Position numbers and translations under genes: made by a program. 58,642 nucleotides of DNA from Gammaproteobacteria bacterium (GTDB taxonomy: Bacteria > Pseudomonadota > Gammaproteobacteria > Pseudomonadales > Pseudohongiellaceae). This document shows, piece after piece, positions 40,921 to 54,057 of this stretch. The notes beneath the pieces are model-generated. The model worked only from the letters and a program-made list of their open reading frames with translations, was not told the DNA's origin and made no database searches. Within the stretch, counting starts at the first letter, position 1; every line of letters begins with the position of its first letter. Location of the stretch: NCBI GenBank assembly GCA_030832825.1, contig JAURIJ010000014.1, forward strand, positions 1 through 58,642. The letters run 5' to 3'.

Positions 40921-41853
40921 ATGGCAGTTGCAAGAATCCGTATCGCCACCCGTGAAAGTCCCCTGGCCCTGTGGCAGGCGGAATATGTGAAGGCCCGTCT
41001 GCTGGCGCATTACCCGAGCCTGGAAGTCGAGCTGATCGGCATGACCACGCGGGGCGATGTCATCCTCGACACGCCGCTGGCGAAGATTGGCGGCAAGGCC
41101 CTGTTCGTGAAGGAGCTGGAAGTCGCCCTGCTGGAGGGGCGCGCCGACATCGCGGTGCACTCCATGAAGGATGTGCCCATGGAATTTCCGGAAGGCCTCG
41201 GTCTGCGCGTGATCTGCGAACGCGAGGACCCGAGCGATGCCTTCGTCTCGAACACCTGTGCCAGCATCGACGCGCTGCCCCAGGGAGCTCGGGTCGGCAC
41301 CTCCAGTCTGCGTCGGCAGTGCCAGCTGCGCAGCTACCGGCCCGACCTGCAGATCGCCGACCTGCGCGGCAATGTCGGCACGCGTCTGGGCAAGCTCGAC
41401 CGCGGCGAATACGACGCCATCATTCTGGCCACGGCCGGCTTGCTGCGCCTGGGGCTGGCCGAGCGCATCCGCGAGCGCATCAGCACCACGGCCTCGCTGC
41501 CGGCCGGCGGGCAGGGTGCGGTGGGCATCGAGTGCCGCGTGGATGATCACGAGATCATCGCGCTGCTGCAGGTGCTGCATCACCGTGACACCGCCGACCG
41601 TGTCATTGCGGAGCGCGCCGTCAACACGCGGCTGCAGGGCGGCTGCCAGGTTCCAATAGCCTGCTTCGCCGAGCTGGAAGGTGACGAGCTGCATCTGCGT
41701 GCCTTGGTGGGCGACGTGAATGGTCAGCGCATCCTGCGCGAAACCCAGCGCGGCCCGCGCCAGAACGCCGAACAGCTGGGCGTCGCCGTGGCCGATGCGC
41801 TGCTGGCCCAGGGCGCGGACAAGATTCTCGCTGCACTCTACGCACAGGCATGA
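40921..41853 (+). CDS. hemC: Hydroxymethylbilane synthase (porphobilinogen deaminase)
   Basis: The 310-residue enzyme links four porphobilinogens into hydroxymethylbilane. Key residues are visible: [15 protein letters not shown] at the start, [18 protein letters not shown] and the cofactor loop [10 protein letters not shown], in which C242 holds the dipyrromethane. The length is normal. It is the first gene of hemCDXY, and its stop overlaps the hemD start by 4 bp. Confidence 0.95.
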   Translation: MAVARIRIATRESPLALWQAEYVKARLLAHYPSLEVELIGMTTRGDVILDTPLAKIGGKALFVKELEVALLEGRADIAVHSMKDVPMEFPEGLGLRVICEREDPSDAFVSNTCASIDALPQGARVGTSSLRRQCQLRSYRPDLQIADLRGNVGTRLGKLDRGEYDAIILATAGLLRLGLAERIRERISTTASLPAGGQGAVGIECRVDDHEIIALLQVLHHRDTADRVIAERAVNTRLQGGCQVPIACFAELEGDELHLRALVGDVNGQRILRETQRGPRQNAEQLGVAVADALLAQGADKILAALYAQA

Positions 41854-42731
41854 ACGACACAGCCGCCTCGTTCTCTCCAGACCCTTCCCACGCTGCGCTG
41901 GCGCACTGCCGTGTACTGCTGACACGCCCGGCCGACCAGGCCCGGAGCCTCGCCTCCGCCATTTGCGCACAGGGAGGGGAAGCCGTCTCGCTGCCCCTGC
42001 TGAACATCGTGCCGGTACATTCCCCCGAGGACACCCAGCGCGTCCGTTCGCGGGTCATGGCTCTCGACCAGTACGCGATCGCCATTTTCATCAGTACCAA
42101 TGCCGCCACCCTCGGGTTGGAATGGATCGAGAATTTCTGGCCGCAGCTGCCCGTCGGCCTGCAGGCCTGCGCGGTGGGGCCGGGCACGGCAGCCGTGTTG
42201 CGTCAGCTGCCCTGGCCGGTGCATTGCGCCACCACCGGCGTGACCAGCGAGGATCTGCTGGCCCTGCCCGTGCTGCAGCAGGTCCAGGGCCAGCGCATCG
42301 CGCTGTTCCGTGGCAAGGGCGGGCGCGAACTGCTGGCAGACACCCTGCGTGAACGTGGCGCCCGGGTGGATTACGTCGAACTCTACACGCGTGAAGCCCC
42401 GGCCCACACGCCCGTGCAGACATGGCAACTGCTGCAGGAGCAGGCCATCGATTGTGTCGTGCTGACCAGCCAGCAGATATTCGACACTTTCCATACGCTG
42501 CTGCAGCAAGGGGCCACTGCGCTTGATGTGTCGCAAGACAGCGCGCCGAGCGCTCTGCTAGGCTTGCAGCAGAATCTGACACTCATCGTGCCCTCCGCGC
42601 GCGTCGAGGAAGTGGCACGCCGCGCGGGCTACCCCCATGTGCGCAATGCCGACGGGGCCGATGATCAGGCCGTGCTGGCCTGCCTGCGACAGTGTCCGGC
42701 AACACCCATAGACCCACAGGAGGCCCGGTGA
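41850..42731 (+). CDS. hemD: Uroporphyrinogen-III synthase
   Basis: The 293-residue enzyme cyclises hydroxymethylbilane with inversion of ring D. Sequence conservation in HemD is always low; [20 protein letters not shown] at the start, [25 protein letters not shown] and [12 protein letters not shown] support the call, along with its place between hemC and hemX. It carries a C-terminal extension of about 30 residues and overlaps the hemX start. Confidence 0.9.
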   Translation: MNDTAASFSPDPSHAALAHCRVLLTRPADQARSLASAICAQGGEAVSLPLLNIVPVHSPEDTQRVRSRVMALDQYAIAIFISTNAATLGLEWIENFWPQLPVGLQACAVGPGTAAVLRQLPWPVHCATTGVTSEDLLALPVLQQVQGQRIALFRGKGGRELLADTLRERGARVDYVELYTREAPAHTPVQTWQLLQEQAIDCVVLTSQQIFDTFHTLLQQGATALDVSQDSAPSALLGLQQNLTLIVPSARVEEVARRAGYPHVRNADGADDQAVLACLRQCPATPIDPQEAR

Positions 42732-43876
42732 CAGACGGCAGCCCCTCTTCCGCCCCCTCTGCCGCAGACGCGGCGGCGCGCGTCGATACCTCTCGCGTAC
42801 TCGACGAACTCAGCCGCAGCAATGCCGCGCCGCATTCCCGTGCGCGTTCGCGCAGCAGAGGCATGCGCCGTTTCCTGATCCTTGTGCTCCTGTTGGTGCC
42901 GGTGCTGCTCGCCCTGGGATGGCTGGTGTCCGCGCAGCGGCAGACTGCCGCACAAGTCGATGCCCTGCTGGCCGAGAATGCGGCGCTGCAGCAACGCCTC
43001 GCCGACGCTCCTTCCGGCATTCCCGCCGCGCAGCTGGCCGATCTTGTCGACCGGCAGAGCCTCGCTGCCCTGCGCAGCGAGCTGGACCAACGCCTGGCGG
43101 CACTCGCCGTCGAGGCCGAGAATGCCGCCAGTGTGCGCGATGCCGGCGCATCGCAACAGGCGCAGGACTGGCTGTGGACGGAAGCGGAATACCTTTTGCG
43201 ACTGGCCAATCAAAAACTCGCGCTGCAGGGCGATGGTGATTCGGCACTGCTGATCCTGACCACCGTCGATGAGATGCTGCGCGACTCGGGCGACATCTCG
43301 GTGCTCGGTGTGCGCGATGCCCTGGCAGGCGAGATGCTGGCCTTGCGCAGCATGGACTATGTGGACGTCGAAGGCCTGCATGCGCGACTGCGCGCGCTGG
43401 TGCCGCTGGTGGAACAGCTCTCGCTGCGTGAGGCACTGGTGCAGAACCATGCCGATCGCCTCGCCGCACAACAGCAGCAGACGCTTCCTGCCGACGCCGG
43501 TTTTGGTGCCCAGGCGCTGGCGCTGCTGCGCAACATCTTCGTCTGGCAGCGCTGGGATGTGCCGCCCGAGGCGCTGTTGCCGCCGCAGCAGGAAGCCACG
43601 CTCAAGCAGAATCTGCAGCTCTTGCTGGAACAGGCCCAGCTCGCCCTTCTCATGGCGCAGCCGGAGATCTATCGCAGTGCGCTCGAGCGCGGACATGACT
43701 GGGTGGCACGCCACTTCGCCATCGACACCGGAGCAGGTCGCACACTGCAGCAGGAGCTGGAGGCGCTGGCGCAGGAACGCGTCGCGACGACGCAGCCCGA
43801 CATCTCCGGTTCACTCGACCTGCTGCAGCAGGCCAATGCACGGCGCGTCAGTGCCGCTGCCAGCGACGGGCGCTGA
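42728..43876 (+). CDS. hemX: HemX-like inner-membrane protein
   Basis: A 382-residue protein with a cytoplasmic Ser/Arg-rich N-terminus, one membrane helix (RFLILVLLLVPVLLALGWLV, residues about 48-67), and a periplasmic coiled-coil plus helical domain (AAQVDALLAENAALQQRLAD, WLWTEAEYLLRLANQKLALQ). This matches HemX of the hemCDXY operon, once called a uroporphyrinogen methyltransferase but without its active site. GTG 42728 is used because ACAGGAGG lies in front and GTGA overlaps the hemD stop. Confidence 0.87.
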   Translation: MTDGSPSSAPSAADAAARVDTSRVLDELSRSNAAPHSRARSRSRGMRRFLILVLLLVPVLLALGWLVSAQRQTAAQVDALLAENAALQQRLADAPSGIPAAQLADLVDRQSLAALRSELDQRLAALAVEAENAASVRDAGASQQAQDWLWTEAEYLLRLANQKLALQGDGDSALLILTTVDEMLRDSGDISVLGVRDALAGEMLALRSMDYVDVEGLHARLRALVPLVEQLSLREALVQNHADRLAAQQQQTLPADAGFGAQALALLRNIFVWQRWDVPPEALLPPQQEATLKQNLQLLLEQAQLALLMAQPEIYRSALERGHDWVARHFAIDTGAGRTLQQELEALAQERVATTQPDISGSLDLLQQANARRVSAAASDGR

Positions 43877-43878
43877 GC

Positions 43879-44712
43879 ATGATCCGCTTCTTCCTCTACT
43901 CGCTGCTTGCCGTCATGCTGGGCCTGCTGGTGACTCTCGCGCTGGCGCGCGATCCGGGTTACCTGCTGCTGTCCTGGGGCAATGTCACGTTCGAGACGAG
44001 CCTGTTCGCACTCTTTGTCGCGCTGATCCTGCTGCTGCTTGTGCTGCGCATGCTTTACCTGCTGTCCGGCTGGCTCAATCCATGGCGCTGGCTGCGTTCA
44101 GGACGCCAGTGGTCGGCGGCCCGTGCCGCTCGCCGAGCACTCAATGCGCGCAATGATTCGATGGAAGAGCAGGCTGAATTGATTCACCGTCTGGAGAGTC
44201 TGGCGGCCGAATCCGGCACCACACCGGCGGCTCTGCGGCGCTTCTGGAAACGCCACACGCGAAGTCTGACCCCGGACGACGGCTTGGTGAGCGCCGCAGC
44301 ACACGCGTATCTGCACTTGGGCGCGCCAGCCGAGGCGGTGGATCTGCTGGAAGCCACGCTGAAATCACGCTGGAGCGATGTGCTGGTGCGGCGTTACAGT
44401 CTCTTGAGTCTGAAGCAGGAAGATGCGCGTGCAGTGCAGCAATTGCAGCAAGCCGAGCGCTGGCTGGCGCAACGTCCGGAAGATGGCGTGCTGCTGCTGG
44501 CGACGGCCAGGCTTGCCCTGCGGGCATCACTGTGGGGCAAGGCGCGGGATTATCTGGAACGCTGCGTCCGTTTGAACGGCGACGCCGAAGCCTATGCCGA
44601 ACTGGCCAGGCTGCTCCAGGGGCTGCGTGAGGAAGAGCGGGACCCGCCCCTGCTGCAGGCGGCGACGCGCGCCGTCAGTGCCGCGCTGCCGCCTTTCCCG
44701 CAACCGCAGTGA
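43879..44712 (+). CDS. hemY: HemY-like protein lacking the central TPR block
   Basis: The 277-residue protein keeps the HemY N-terminus with two membrane helices (FFLYSLLAVMLGLLVTLALA and LFALFVALILLLLVLRMLYL, plus GYLLLSWGNVTFETS between them) and the C-terminal TPR part (ALRRFWKRHTRSLTPDDGLV, GKARDYLERCVRLNGDAEAY). Usual HemY proteins are near 400 residues. Here ARAARRALNARND joins MEEQAELIHRLESLAAESGT, so about 120 residues of central TPR repeats are absent in frame. It is 2 bp behind hemX; its stop abuts the ubiD stop. Confidence 0.82.
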   Translation: MIRFFLYSLLAVMLGLLVTLALARDPGYLLLSWGNVTFETSLFALFVALILLLLVLRMLYLLSGWLNPWRWLRSGRQWSAARAARRALNARNDSMEEQAELIHRLESLAAESGTTPAALRRFWKRHTRSLTPDDGLVSAAAHAYLHLGAPAEAVDLLEATLKSRWSDVLVRRYSLLSLKQEDARAVQQLQQAERWLAQRPEDGVLLLATARLALRASLWGKARDYLERCVRLNGDAEAYAELARLLQGLREEERDPPLLQAATRAVSAALPPFPQPQ

Positions 44713-46185
44713 TCACTTGCCCTGGATGCCGAGTTCATCCCATAGGGCATCGACGCGTTTCTTCACCTCATCGCTCATGCTGATGGGCGTGCCCCACTCG
44801 CGGGTGGTTTCCGCCGGCCACTTGCTGGTGGCGTCCATGCCCATCTTGGAACCGAGTCCCGACACCGGCGAGGCGAAGTCGAGGTAGTCGATGGGCGTGT
44901 TCTCGATGAGCACCGTGTCGCGTGCCGGGTCCATGCGCGTGGTCATGGCCCAGATCACATCGTTCCAGTCCCGCACATTCACGTCTTCGTCGACGATGAT
45001 CACGAACTTTGTGTACATGAACTGCCGCAGGAAGGACCACGCACCCATCATGATGCGCTTGGCGTGGCCAGGGTACTGCTTGCGGATGCTGATCACCGCC
45101 ATGCGGTAGGAACAGCCCTCGGGTGGCAGATAGAAATCCACGATCTCCGGGTACTGTTTCTGGATGAGCGGAATGAAGACCTCGTTCAGCGCCACGCCCA
45201 GCATCGCGGGTTCATCCGGCGGACGTCCAGTGTAGGTGCTGTGGTAGATCGGGTCCTTGCGGTGCGTGAGTTTCTTGACCGTGAAGACAGGAAAGCGCTC
45301 GACCTCGTTGTAGTAGCCCGTGTGATCGCCGAAGGGGCCTTCCTCCGCCATCTCGCCAGGCTCGATGACGCCCTCGAGCACGAACTCGGCACTGGCCGGC
45401 ACCTGCAGATTGCTGGTGAGGCAATTGAGCACTTCCGTCTTCTGTCCACGCAGCAGGCCAGCAAAGGCGTACTCGGACAGCGTGTCGGGAATCGGCGTCA
45501 CAGTGGCCAGAATGGTGGCCGGATCGGCACCGATGGCGATGGCGACCGGGAAGGGCTCGCCCGGATGCTTGATCTGCCAGTCACGGAAATCCAAGGCGCC
45601 GCCGCGATGCGAGAGCCAGCGCATGATGAGCTTGTTGCGGCCGATCACCTGCATGCGATAGATGCCGAGGTTCTGGCGATCCTTGTCCGGCCCGCGGGTG
45701 ATGACCAGCGGCCAGGTGACGAGGGGCCCGACGTCTCCGGGCCAGCAGGTCTGCACCGGCAGCATGCCCAGGTCGATGTCGGCCTCGTCGATGATCACGT
45801 CGCGGCAGGGCGCCGTCTTCTTCACATCCGGCGCGATGTTCAGCACCTGACGATAGGCGGGCAGATTCTGCCACAGCTCCTTCCAGCCCTTGGGCGGCAC
45901 CGGTTCCTTCAGGAAGGCGAGAAGGTGCCCGACATCTCGCAAGCCCTGCAGGTCTTTCTGTCCCATGGCCAGCGCCACGCGGCGCGGATGACCGAAGAGA
46001 TTGCCCAGCAGGGGAATGGAGGAATTGCGCGGATTCTCGAACAGCAGGGCAGGGCCACCAGCGCGCAGCGCGCGGTCGCAGATTTCCGTGATTTCCAGAT
46101 TGGGATCGACTTCCTGGCGGATCCGGACCAGATCGCCCTCCTGTTCCAGAAGGGCGATGAATTCACGAAGATCCTTGCAGGGCAT
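44713..46185 (-). CDS. ubiD: 4-hydroxy-3-polyprenylbenzoate decarboxylase
   Basis: The 490-residue prFMN-dependent enzyme decarboxylates the ubiquinone ring precursor. Conserved landmarks are [37 protein letters not shown] with the catalytic Glu region, [20 protein letters not shown] and [16 protein letters not shown]. The length and the neighbour rho are typical. The cofactor-making partner UbiX is not in this window. Its last codon abuts hemY without any gap (TGATCA at 44710-44715). Confidence 0.94.
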   Translation of the reverse strand: MPCKDLREFIALLEQEGDLVRIRQEVDPNLEITEICDRALRAGGPALLFENPRNSSIPLLGNLFGHPRRVALAMGQKDLQGLRDVGHLLAFLKEPVPPKGWKELWQNLPAYRQVLNIAPDVKKTAPCRDVIIDEADIDLGMLPVQTCWPGDVGPLVTWPLVITRGPDKDRQNLGIYRMQVIGRNKLIMRWLSHRGGALDFRDWQIKHPGEPFPVAIAIGADPATILATVTPIPDTLSEYAFAGLLRGQKTEVLNCLTSNLQVPASAEFVLEGVIEPGEMAEEGPFGDHTGYYNEVERFPVFTVKKLTHRKDPIYHSTYTGRPPDEPAMLGVALNEVFIPLIQKQYPEIVDFYLPPEGCSYRMAVISIRKQYPGHAKRIMMGAWSFLRQFMYTKFVIIVDEDVNVRDWNDVIWAMTTRMDPARDTVLIENTPIDYLDFASPVSGLGSKMGMDATSKWPAETTREWGTPISMSDEVKKRVDALWDELGIQGK

Positions 46186-46230
46186 GGCGTGTGTCCGTCG
46201 TCAGCAGGAAGTGGGCGCGGGAAGCGATGT

Positions 46231-46254
46231 GCGCGAGCCAGCTCGCTCCCACAG
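46231..46254 (-). repeat. REP-like element, copy 1 of a direct pair
   Basis: On the minus strand a CTGTGGGA head is followed by GCGAGC-TG-GCTCGC, a 6-bp hairpin (46233-46246). It is a variant of the element at 38431 with GAG/CTC in place of GGG/CCC. It lies in the rho-ubiD gap and may act as a transcript boundary. Confidence 0.65.
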
Positions 46255-46261
46255 TTGAGCC

Positions 46262-46281
46262 AGAGCAAACTCGCTCCCACG
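46262..46281 (-). repeat. REP-like element, copy 2 of a direct pair
   Basis: On the minus strand CGTGGGAGCGAGTTTGCTCT repeats the GTGGGAGCGAG head of copy 1, 31 bp from it and in the same orientation. The hairpin is shorter (GAG/CTC). It lies 25 bp after the rho stop. Confidence 0.55.
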
Positions 46282-46305
46282 TTTACGCAGGAGCGATAGA
46301 GCGGA

Positions 46306-47565
<1,260 letters not shown>

Positions 47566-47792
47566 GATGATGTTGGTACGCAGGTTTGTGGGCTGAGGAC
47601 AAGCTTAGTCCCGTAACAGTGCACGACGCTGAAGGTCTGTCTGCCTGGGGCTGACAAGCTTGTGTTGGTAGTGAGCAGAATGGTTTTCTGATGTCTAGTG
47701 AGTACTGGGTTTACGGGTTTCAGGGCAATGCGTTGCTTGGAGCGGTGTAGATAAGAGACAAGGTCGTCAGTCGAATGAGACGATGGCGCAAT
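47566..47792 (-). promoter_or_regulatory. Long C-rich rho leader
   Basis: About 220 nt lie between the promoter and the rho ATG. On the minus strand the stretch CCCTGAAACCCGTAAACCCA and the following CTCACTACCAACACAAG-type sequence are rich in C, poor in G and free of strong hairpins. This is the character of a rut site, and rho is autoregulated by premature termination in other bacteria. A frame in it (start 47825) looks non-coding. Confidence 0.55.
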
Positions 47793-47820
47793 GTATACCG
47801 ACTCCAACGAGGCTGTCCAG
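47793..47820 (-). promoter_or_regulatory. rho promoter
   Basis: On the minus strand TGGACA (47815-47820) and TATACA (47793-47798) are 16 bp apart, a good sigma70 promoter. The start point would be near 47786, about 220 nt ahead of the rho ATG. Confidence 0.6.
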
Positions 47821-47858
47821 AACAATTTTGTCTTTATTTGTGACCTGAAAACAGCGGT

Positions 47859-47886
47859 TCCGGAGCCCTTGCAGAGGGGCTCCGGA
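47859..47886 (-). terminator. Strong hairpin terminator after trxA
   Basis: TCCGGAGCCC (47859-47868) and GGGCTCCGGA (47877-47886) form a perfect 10-bp stem with an 8-base loop. On the minus strand it is followed by ACCGCTGTTTTC, so it fits a terminator for the trxA transcript, just upstream of the rho promoter. Confidence 0.75.
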
Positions 47887-47932
47887 CAGCTGCGCGGCGT
47901 GACTGTTGCACACTTTGGACGCGTCCGGTCGC

Positions 47933-47950
47933 AGCCGGACAGAGGGGTTC
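47933..47950 (-). terminator. Small hairpin at the trxA stop
   Basis: GTCCGG (47933-47938) pairs with CCGGAC (47945-47950) with a 6-base loop, right at the end of trxA. It could protect the 3' end or act with the larger terminator that follows. Confidence 0.4.
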
Positions 47951-48275
47951 AGATGACGCTGTCGATGAACGCGGCGAGCTGCGAACGCGACAGAGCGCCC
48001 ACTTTGGTGCCGGCCACTTGGCCGTTCTTGAAGATGATCAGCGTGGGGATGCCGCGCACACCATACTTCGGTGCAGTCGCCATATTTGAATCAATATTCA
48101 GCTTGGCAATCGTCAGTCGACCAGCGTATTCCTCGGCGATGTCTTCCAGGACAGGAGCGATCATCTTGCAGGGTCCGCACCACTCCGCCCAGAAGTCCAC
48201 CATCACAGGGCCGCTGGCCTGCAATACATCCTGTTCGAAACTGGCGTCGGTCACTTGAACGATATGGTCGCTCAT
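47949..48275 (-). CDS. trxA: Thioredoxin 1
   Basis: The 108-residue reductase has the active site WCGPC (C33, C36) in [20 protein letters not shown], the cis-Pro loop [12 protein letters not shown] and a normal length. It supplies electrons to ribonucleotide reductase, PAPS reductase and others. Upstream lies a clear promoter and a 5' hairpin. The trxA-rho order is conserved in gammaproteobacteria. Confidence 0.95.
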   Translation of the reverse strand: MSDHIVQVTDASFEQDVLQASGPVMVDFWAEWCGPCKMIAPVLEDIAEEYAGRLTIAKLNIDSNMATAPKYGVRGIPTLIIFKNGQVAGTKVGALSRSQLAAFIDSVI

Positions 48276-48305
48276 AAAAACATTCCTTCATTGGTGGGGG
48301 AGATA

Positions 48306-48335
48306 TGAAGCTCGTTCCAGACGAGTCGAGCTTCA
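48306..48335 (-). promoter_or_regulatory. 5' leader hairpin of trxA
   Basis: TGAAGCTC (48306-48313) and GAGCTTCA (48328-48335) form a perfect 8-bp stem with a 14-base loop in the trxA leader, between the promoter and the SD region. It starts a few bases after the predicted transcription start, so it may stabilise the mRNA or regulate translation. Confidence 0.45.
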
Positions 48336-48346
48336 CGCAGGTGCCT

Positions 48347-48374
48347 ATCATAAGGCCTGAAGTGCCGGTTTCAA
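48347..48374 (-). promoter_or_regulatory. trxA promoter
   Basis: On the minus strand TTGAAA (48369-48374) and TATGAT (48347-48352) with a 16-bp spacer form a strong sigma70 promoter. The start would be near 48340, giving trxA a 65-nt leader with one hairpin. Confidence 0.65.
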
Positions 48375-48404
48375 GTCGCAATTGTGCGGCACGCAGGCTC
48401 GCCT

Positions 48405-51702
<3,298 letters not shown>

Positions 51703-51712
51703 CAAGCGCGGC

Positions 51713-52225
51713 TCAGGCCTTGCGCAGCGCCTGATACAGGCACAGCACGAACAGGCCGATGAAGCCGCCGAGAGAGAGTTCGGCAATCGAGAAGATGCCG
51801 AGGAAGCGCCAGGTCACTTCCGCGCAGTTGCCGTCGCCCTTGAGCAGGAAGGACAGCATGTCCATCAGCGGGAAGTTCTCCATGATGTAGCTCAGGCCCG
51901 GGCCGCAGGCCGGTACCTGATCTTCGGGCAGATGCTGCAGCCAGATCTGACGCACGGCGAAGTAGCCGCCGCCGATGCACATGCTGGCGGCTGCGAACGC
52001 ATAGTTGCGGCGCCCGGCTTCGCCGGCCTTGTGCAGAGCTGAGGCCAGGCAGATCAGCCCCACCAGGATCACGAACACGCGCTGGGTGATGCACAGGCCG
52101 CAGGGTTGCAGCAGCATCACGTGCTCCATGTAGAGCGCCACGCCGATGATGGACGTGCAGGCGATGAAGATCAGGAAATTCAGGTTGCGGGAGCCGGGAA
52201 TTGCGTCCAACAGGGATGTAGCCAT
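51713..52225 (-). CDS. dsbB: Disulfide bond formation protein B
   Basis: The 170-residue four-helix membrane enzyme reoxidises DsbA with ubiquinone. The first redox pair is C42-GL-C45 (LLQPCGLCITQR) and the second C107 and C134 (QVPACGPGLSYI, GDGNCAEVTW). Trp after the second pair and RNLN at the start are typical. ATG 52225 is preferred; a GTG four codons earlier is possible. It is convergent with the oxidoreductase fusion gene, 10 bp apart. Confidence 0.9.
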   Translation of the reverse strand: MATSLLDAIPGSRNLNFLIFIACTSIIGVALYMEHVMLLQPCGLCITQRVFVILVGLICLASALHKAGEAGRRNYAFAAASMCIGGGYFAVRQIWLQHLPEDQVPACGPGLSYIMENFPLMDMLSFLLKGDGNCAEVTWRFLGIFSIAELSLGGFIGLFVLCLYQALRKA

Positions 52226-52367
52226 CGTTTCACTCACTGCCTGCGAGAGGCTTTCTGGGTTGTCGGGACTCGGCGCGAGTCGCCGGCTGCATTGTAATCA
52301 AAACCTTTCGCGGGCGTCCCCTTTCCGAATTGCGCTGGCAATCGTCGCTCCTGACCACAGATGACAT

Positions 52368-52496
52368 ATGGAGAGTGGCTGCAGGCTGCGCGCGGGCACC
52401 ACGATGCGGATCCGTGAAGCCATCGACCTGGTGGTAGGCGAAGGCTCCGAGAACATCCTGGACCTGTACTTCACCTCGTATGTGATTCAGCAGTAA
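52368..52496 (+). pseudogene. FliL-like C-terminal fragment
   Basis: A 42-codon frame ends in RIREAIDLVVGEGSENILDL then YFTSYVIQQ and TAA at 52494-52496. The end resembles the C-terminus of FliL-family flagellar basal-body proteins (x-VyFTsFViQ). The N-terminal membrane helix and most of the domain are missing. Its last 26 bp overlap the 3' end of gshA on the other strand. It is probably a remnant left by a deletion. Confidence 0.45.
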
Positions 52497-54057
52497 GGTT
52501 CCACTGCTGCACGAATGCGTCGAAACTCTCCGTATCCGAGGCCTCGATCTCGACTTGCTTCTGCAAGGACAGGCGCGAGGCCTCGCGCATTTCAGCCAGA
52601 CGCTGCGCACCGAGTCCTGCCTGCTGGAAACCGGCCAGCGTGGCGGCTGACTGTGCCATGGTGTAGCCGCAGAACGGCTTGCCGGCCGCCCGCATTTCCC
52701 GCAATACCCGCGCTGAGGGCGTGAGCTCCGGATCTTCCACCCTGGCCTGTTGGGTCGCCACTGCTGCCGCGTGATCCTGCGTCCGGTGGATGCCATCGAG
52801 AAGGGCGGCCGCCAGGGCGACATCCTGCAGCACTTCATTCGCCCATTCCGCAAACGCCACCTCACGACCCTCGCGGGCCAGCATCAGGCCGGGTTCGCGG
52901 CCGCGGTTCACCACGCGGGACAGATTGTCCTCGCTCTCCCGATGGCTCACGCGCGTGCAGGCCGGGCTGTCCGCCAGCAGGCAATGCAGCAGGAAGGCAT
53001 CCAGGAAGCGGATCTGTTCGGCGTCGATGCCCAGCGGCAGGAAGGGGTTCAAGTCCAGCACGCGCACTTCGATGTACTGGATGCCGTGCTCGCGCAGCAG
53101 GGTCAGCGGCCGTTCGCCCGCGCCACCCACGCGCTTGGGCCTGATGGTGCCGTAGAACTCGTTCTCGAGCTGGAGCAGGTTGATGTTGATCTGTTGCAGC
53201 TGGCCGTCCCGCCGTGCGCCGATGGCCCCGTAGGGCGGGTAGGGCGTGGTCAGCGCCGTCTGCAGGCTGTCCAGGTAGGACTCCAGTTCGTTGTAGCACA
53301 CGAACAGCGAGCGCTGGGCCTCGCTCTTGTAGCCCAGATTGCCCATGCGCAGAGCGGTGGCATGGGGCTTGTACCAGGTGTTGTCGTCAAAGGCTTCCAG
53401 ATCATGCGCCCGGCCGCGGGTGAAGCAGCGTGACACCGCCGGGGAGGCGCCGAACAGATAAGGCAGCAGCCAGCTGAAGCGGTGGAAGTTGCGGATCAAG
53501 TGCAGGTATTGCCGAGTCTGGAACGGCTCCAGCGCTTCGCGGGAGCCCTTCAGGTCCCGGTAGTCGGCCCAGAAGCTTTCGGGCATGGAGAAGTTGTAAT
53601 GGATGCCGGCGATGGTCTGCATCACCCGGCCGTAGCGCAGGCCCAGCCCTTCGCGGTAAAGCGTCTTCAGGCGCCCGATGTTGGAGCTGCCGTAGCGCGC
53701 GAGGGGGATCTGCTCGTCGCTCTCGATCAGACAGGGCATGCTGGACACCCACAAGCGTTCGCCTGCAGGCAGGTTCATGCAGGTGTAGGCGTGCAGGTCG
53801 TGCAGCTGCCGCAGGCAGTCGTCGATGGACGTGCTTGCAGAGGTGATCAGTTCGATCAGGGCTTCGGAATAGTCGGTCGTGATGTTCGCATGCGTGAGTG
53901 CGGAGCCCAGCGCCGTCGGGTGGTCGGTCTGCGCCAGCCGCCCCTGGGGCGTGACGCGCAGACTTTCCTTCTCGATGCCGCGCAGGAACTCGCCCCATTG
54001 TGGTTTGAACTGCCTCAGGCCGAAACGACGCAGCGCCTTGGATTGAGTGTCTGTCAT
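52471..54057 (-). CDS. gshA: Glutamate-cysteine ligase
   Basis: The 528-residue ATP-dependent enzyme makes gamma-glutamylcysteine, the first step of glutathione synthesis. It belongs to the gammaproteobacterial GshA type: [55 protein letters not shown] and [18 protein letters not shown]. The length fits E. coli GshA (518). ATG 54057 overlaps the pckA stop (ATGA), so the two are translated in tandem, an unusual partnership. The last residues come from a stretch antisense to a FliL remnant. Confidence 0.93.
   Translation of the reverse strand: MTDTQSKALRRFGLRQFKPQWGEFLRGIEKESLRVTPQGRLAQTDHPTALGSALTHANITTDYSEALIELITSASTSIDDCLRQLHDLHAYTCMNLPAGERLWVSSMPCLIESDEQIPLARYGSSNIGRLKTLYREGLGLRYGRVMQTIAGIHYNFSMPESFWADYRDLKGSREALEPFQTRQYLHLIRNFHRFSWLLPYLFGASPAVSRCFTRGRAHDLEAFDDNTWYKPHATALRMGNLGYKSEAQRSLFVCYNELESYLDSLQTALTTPYPPYGAIGARRDGQLQQININLLQLENEFYGTIRPKRVGGAGERPLTLLREHGIQYIEVRVLDLNPFLPLGIDAEQIRFLDAFLLHCLLADSPACTRVSHRESEDNLSRVVNRGREPGLMLAREGREVAFAEWANEVLQDVALAAALLDGIHRTQDHAAAVATQQARVEDPELTPSARVLREMRAAGKPFCGYTMAQSAATLAGFQQAGLGAQRLAEMREASRLSLQKQVEIEASDTESFDAFVQQWNLTAESHTR

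Noticed and set aside
52267..52281. GACTCG-GCG-CGAGTC inverted repeat upstream of dsbB
   Set aside because: Short GC-rich palindrome without conserved spacing to a promoter; likely chance.
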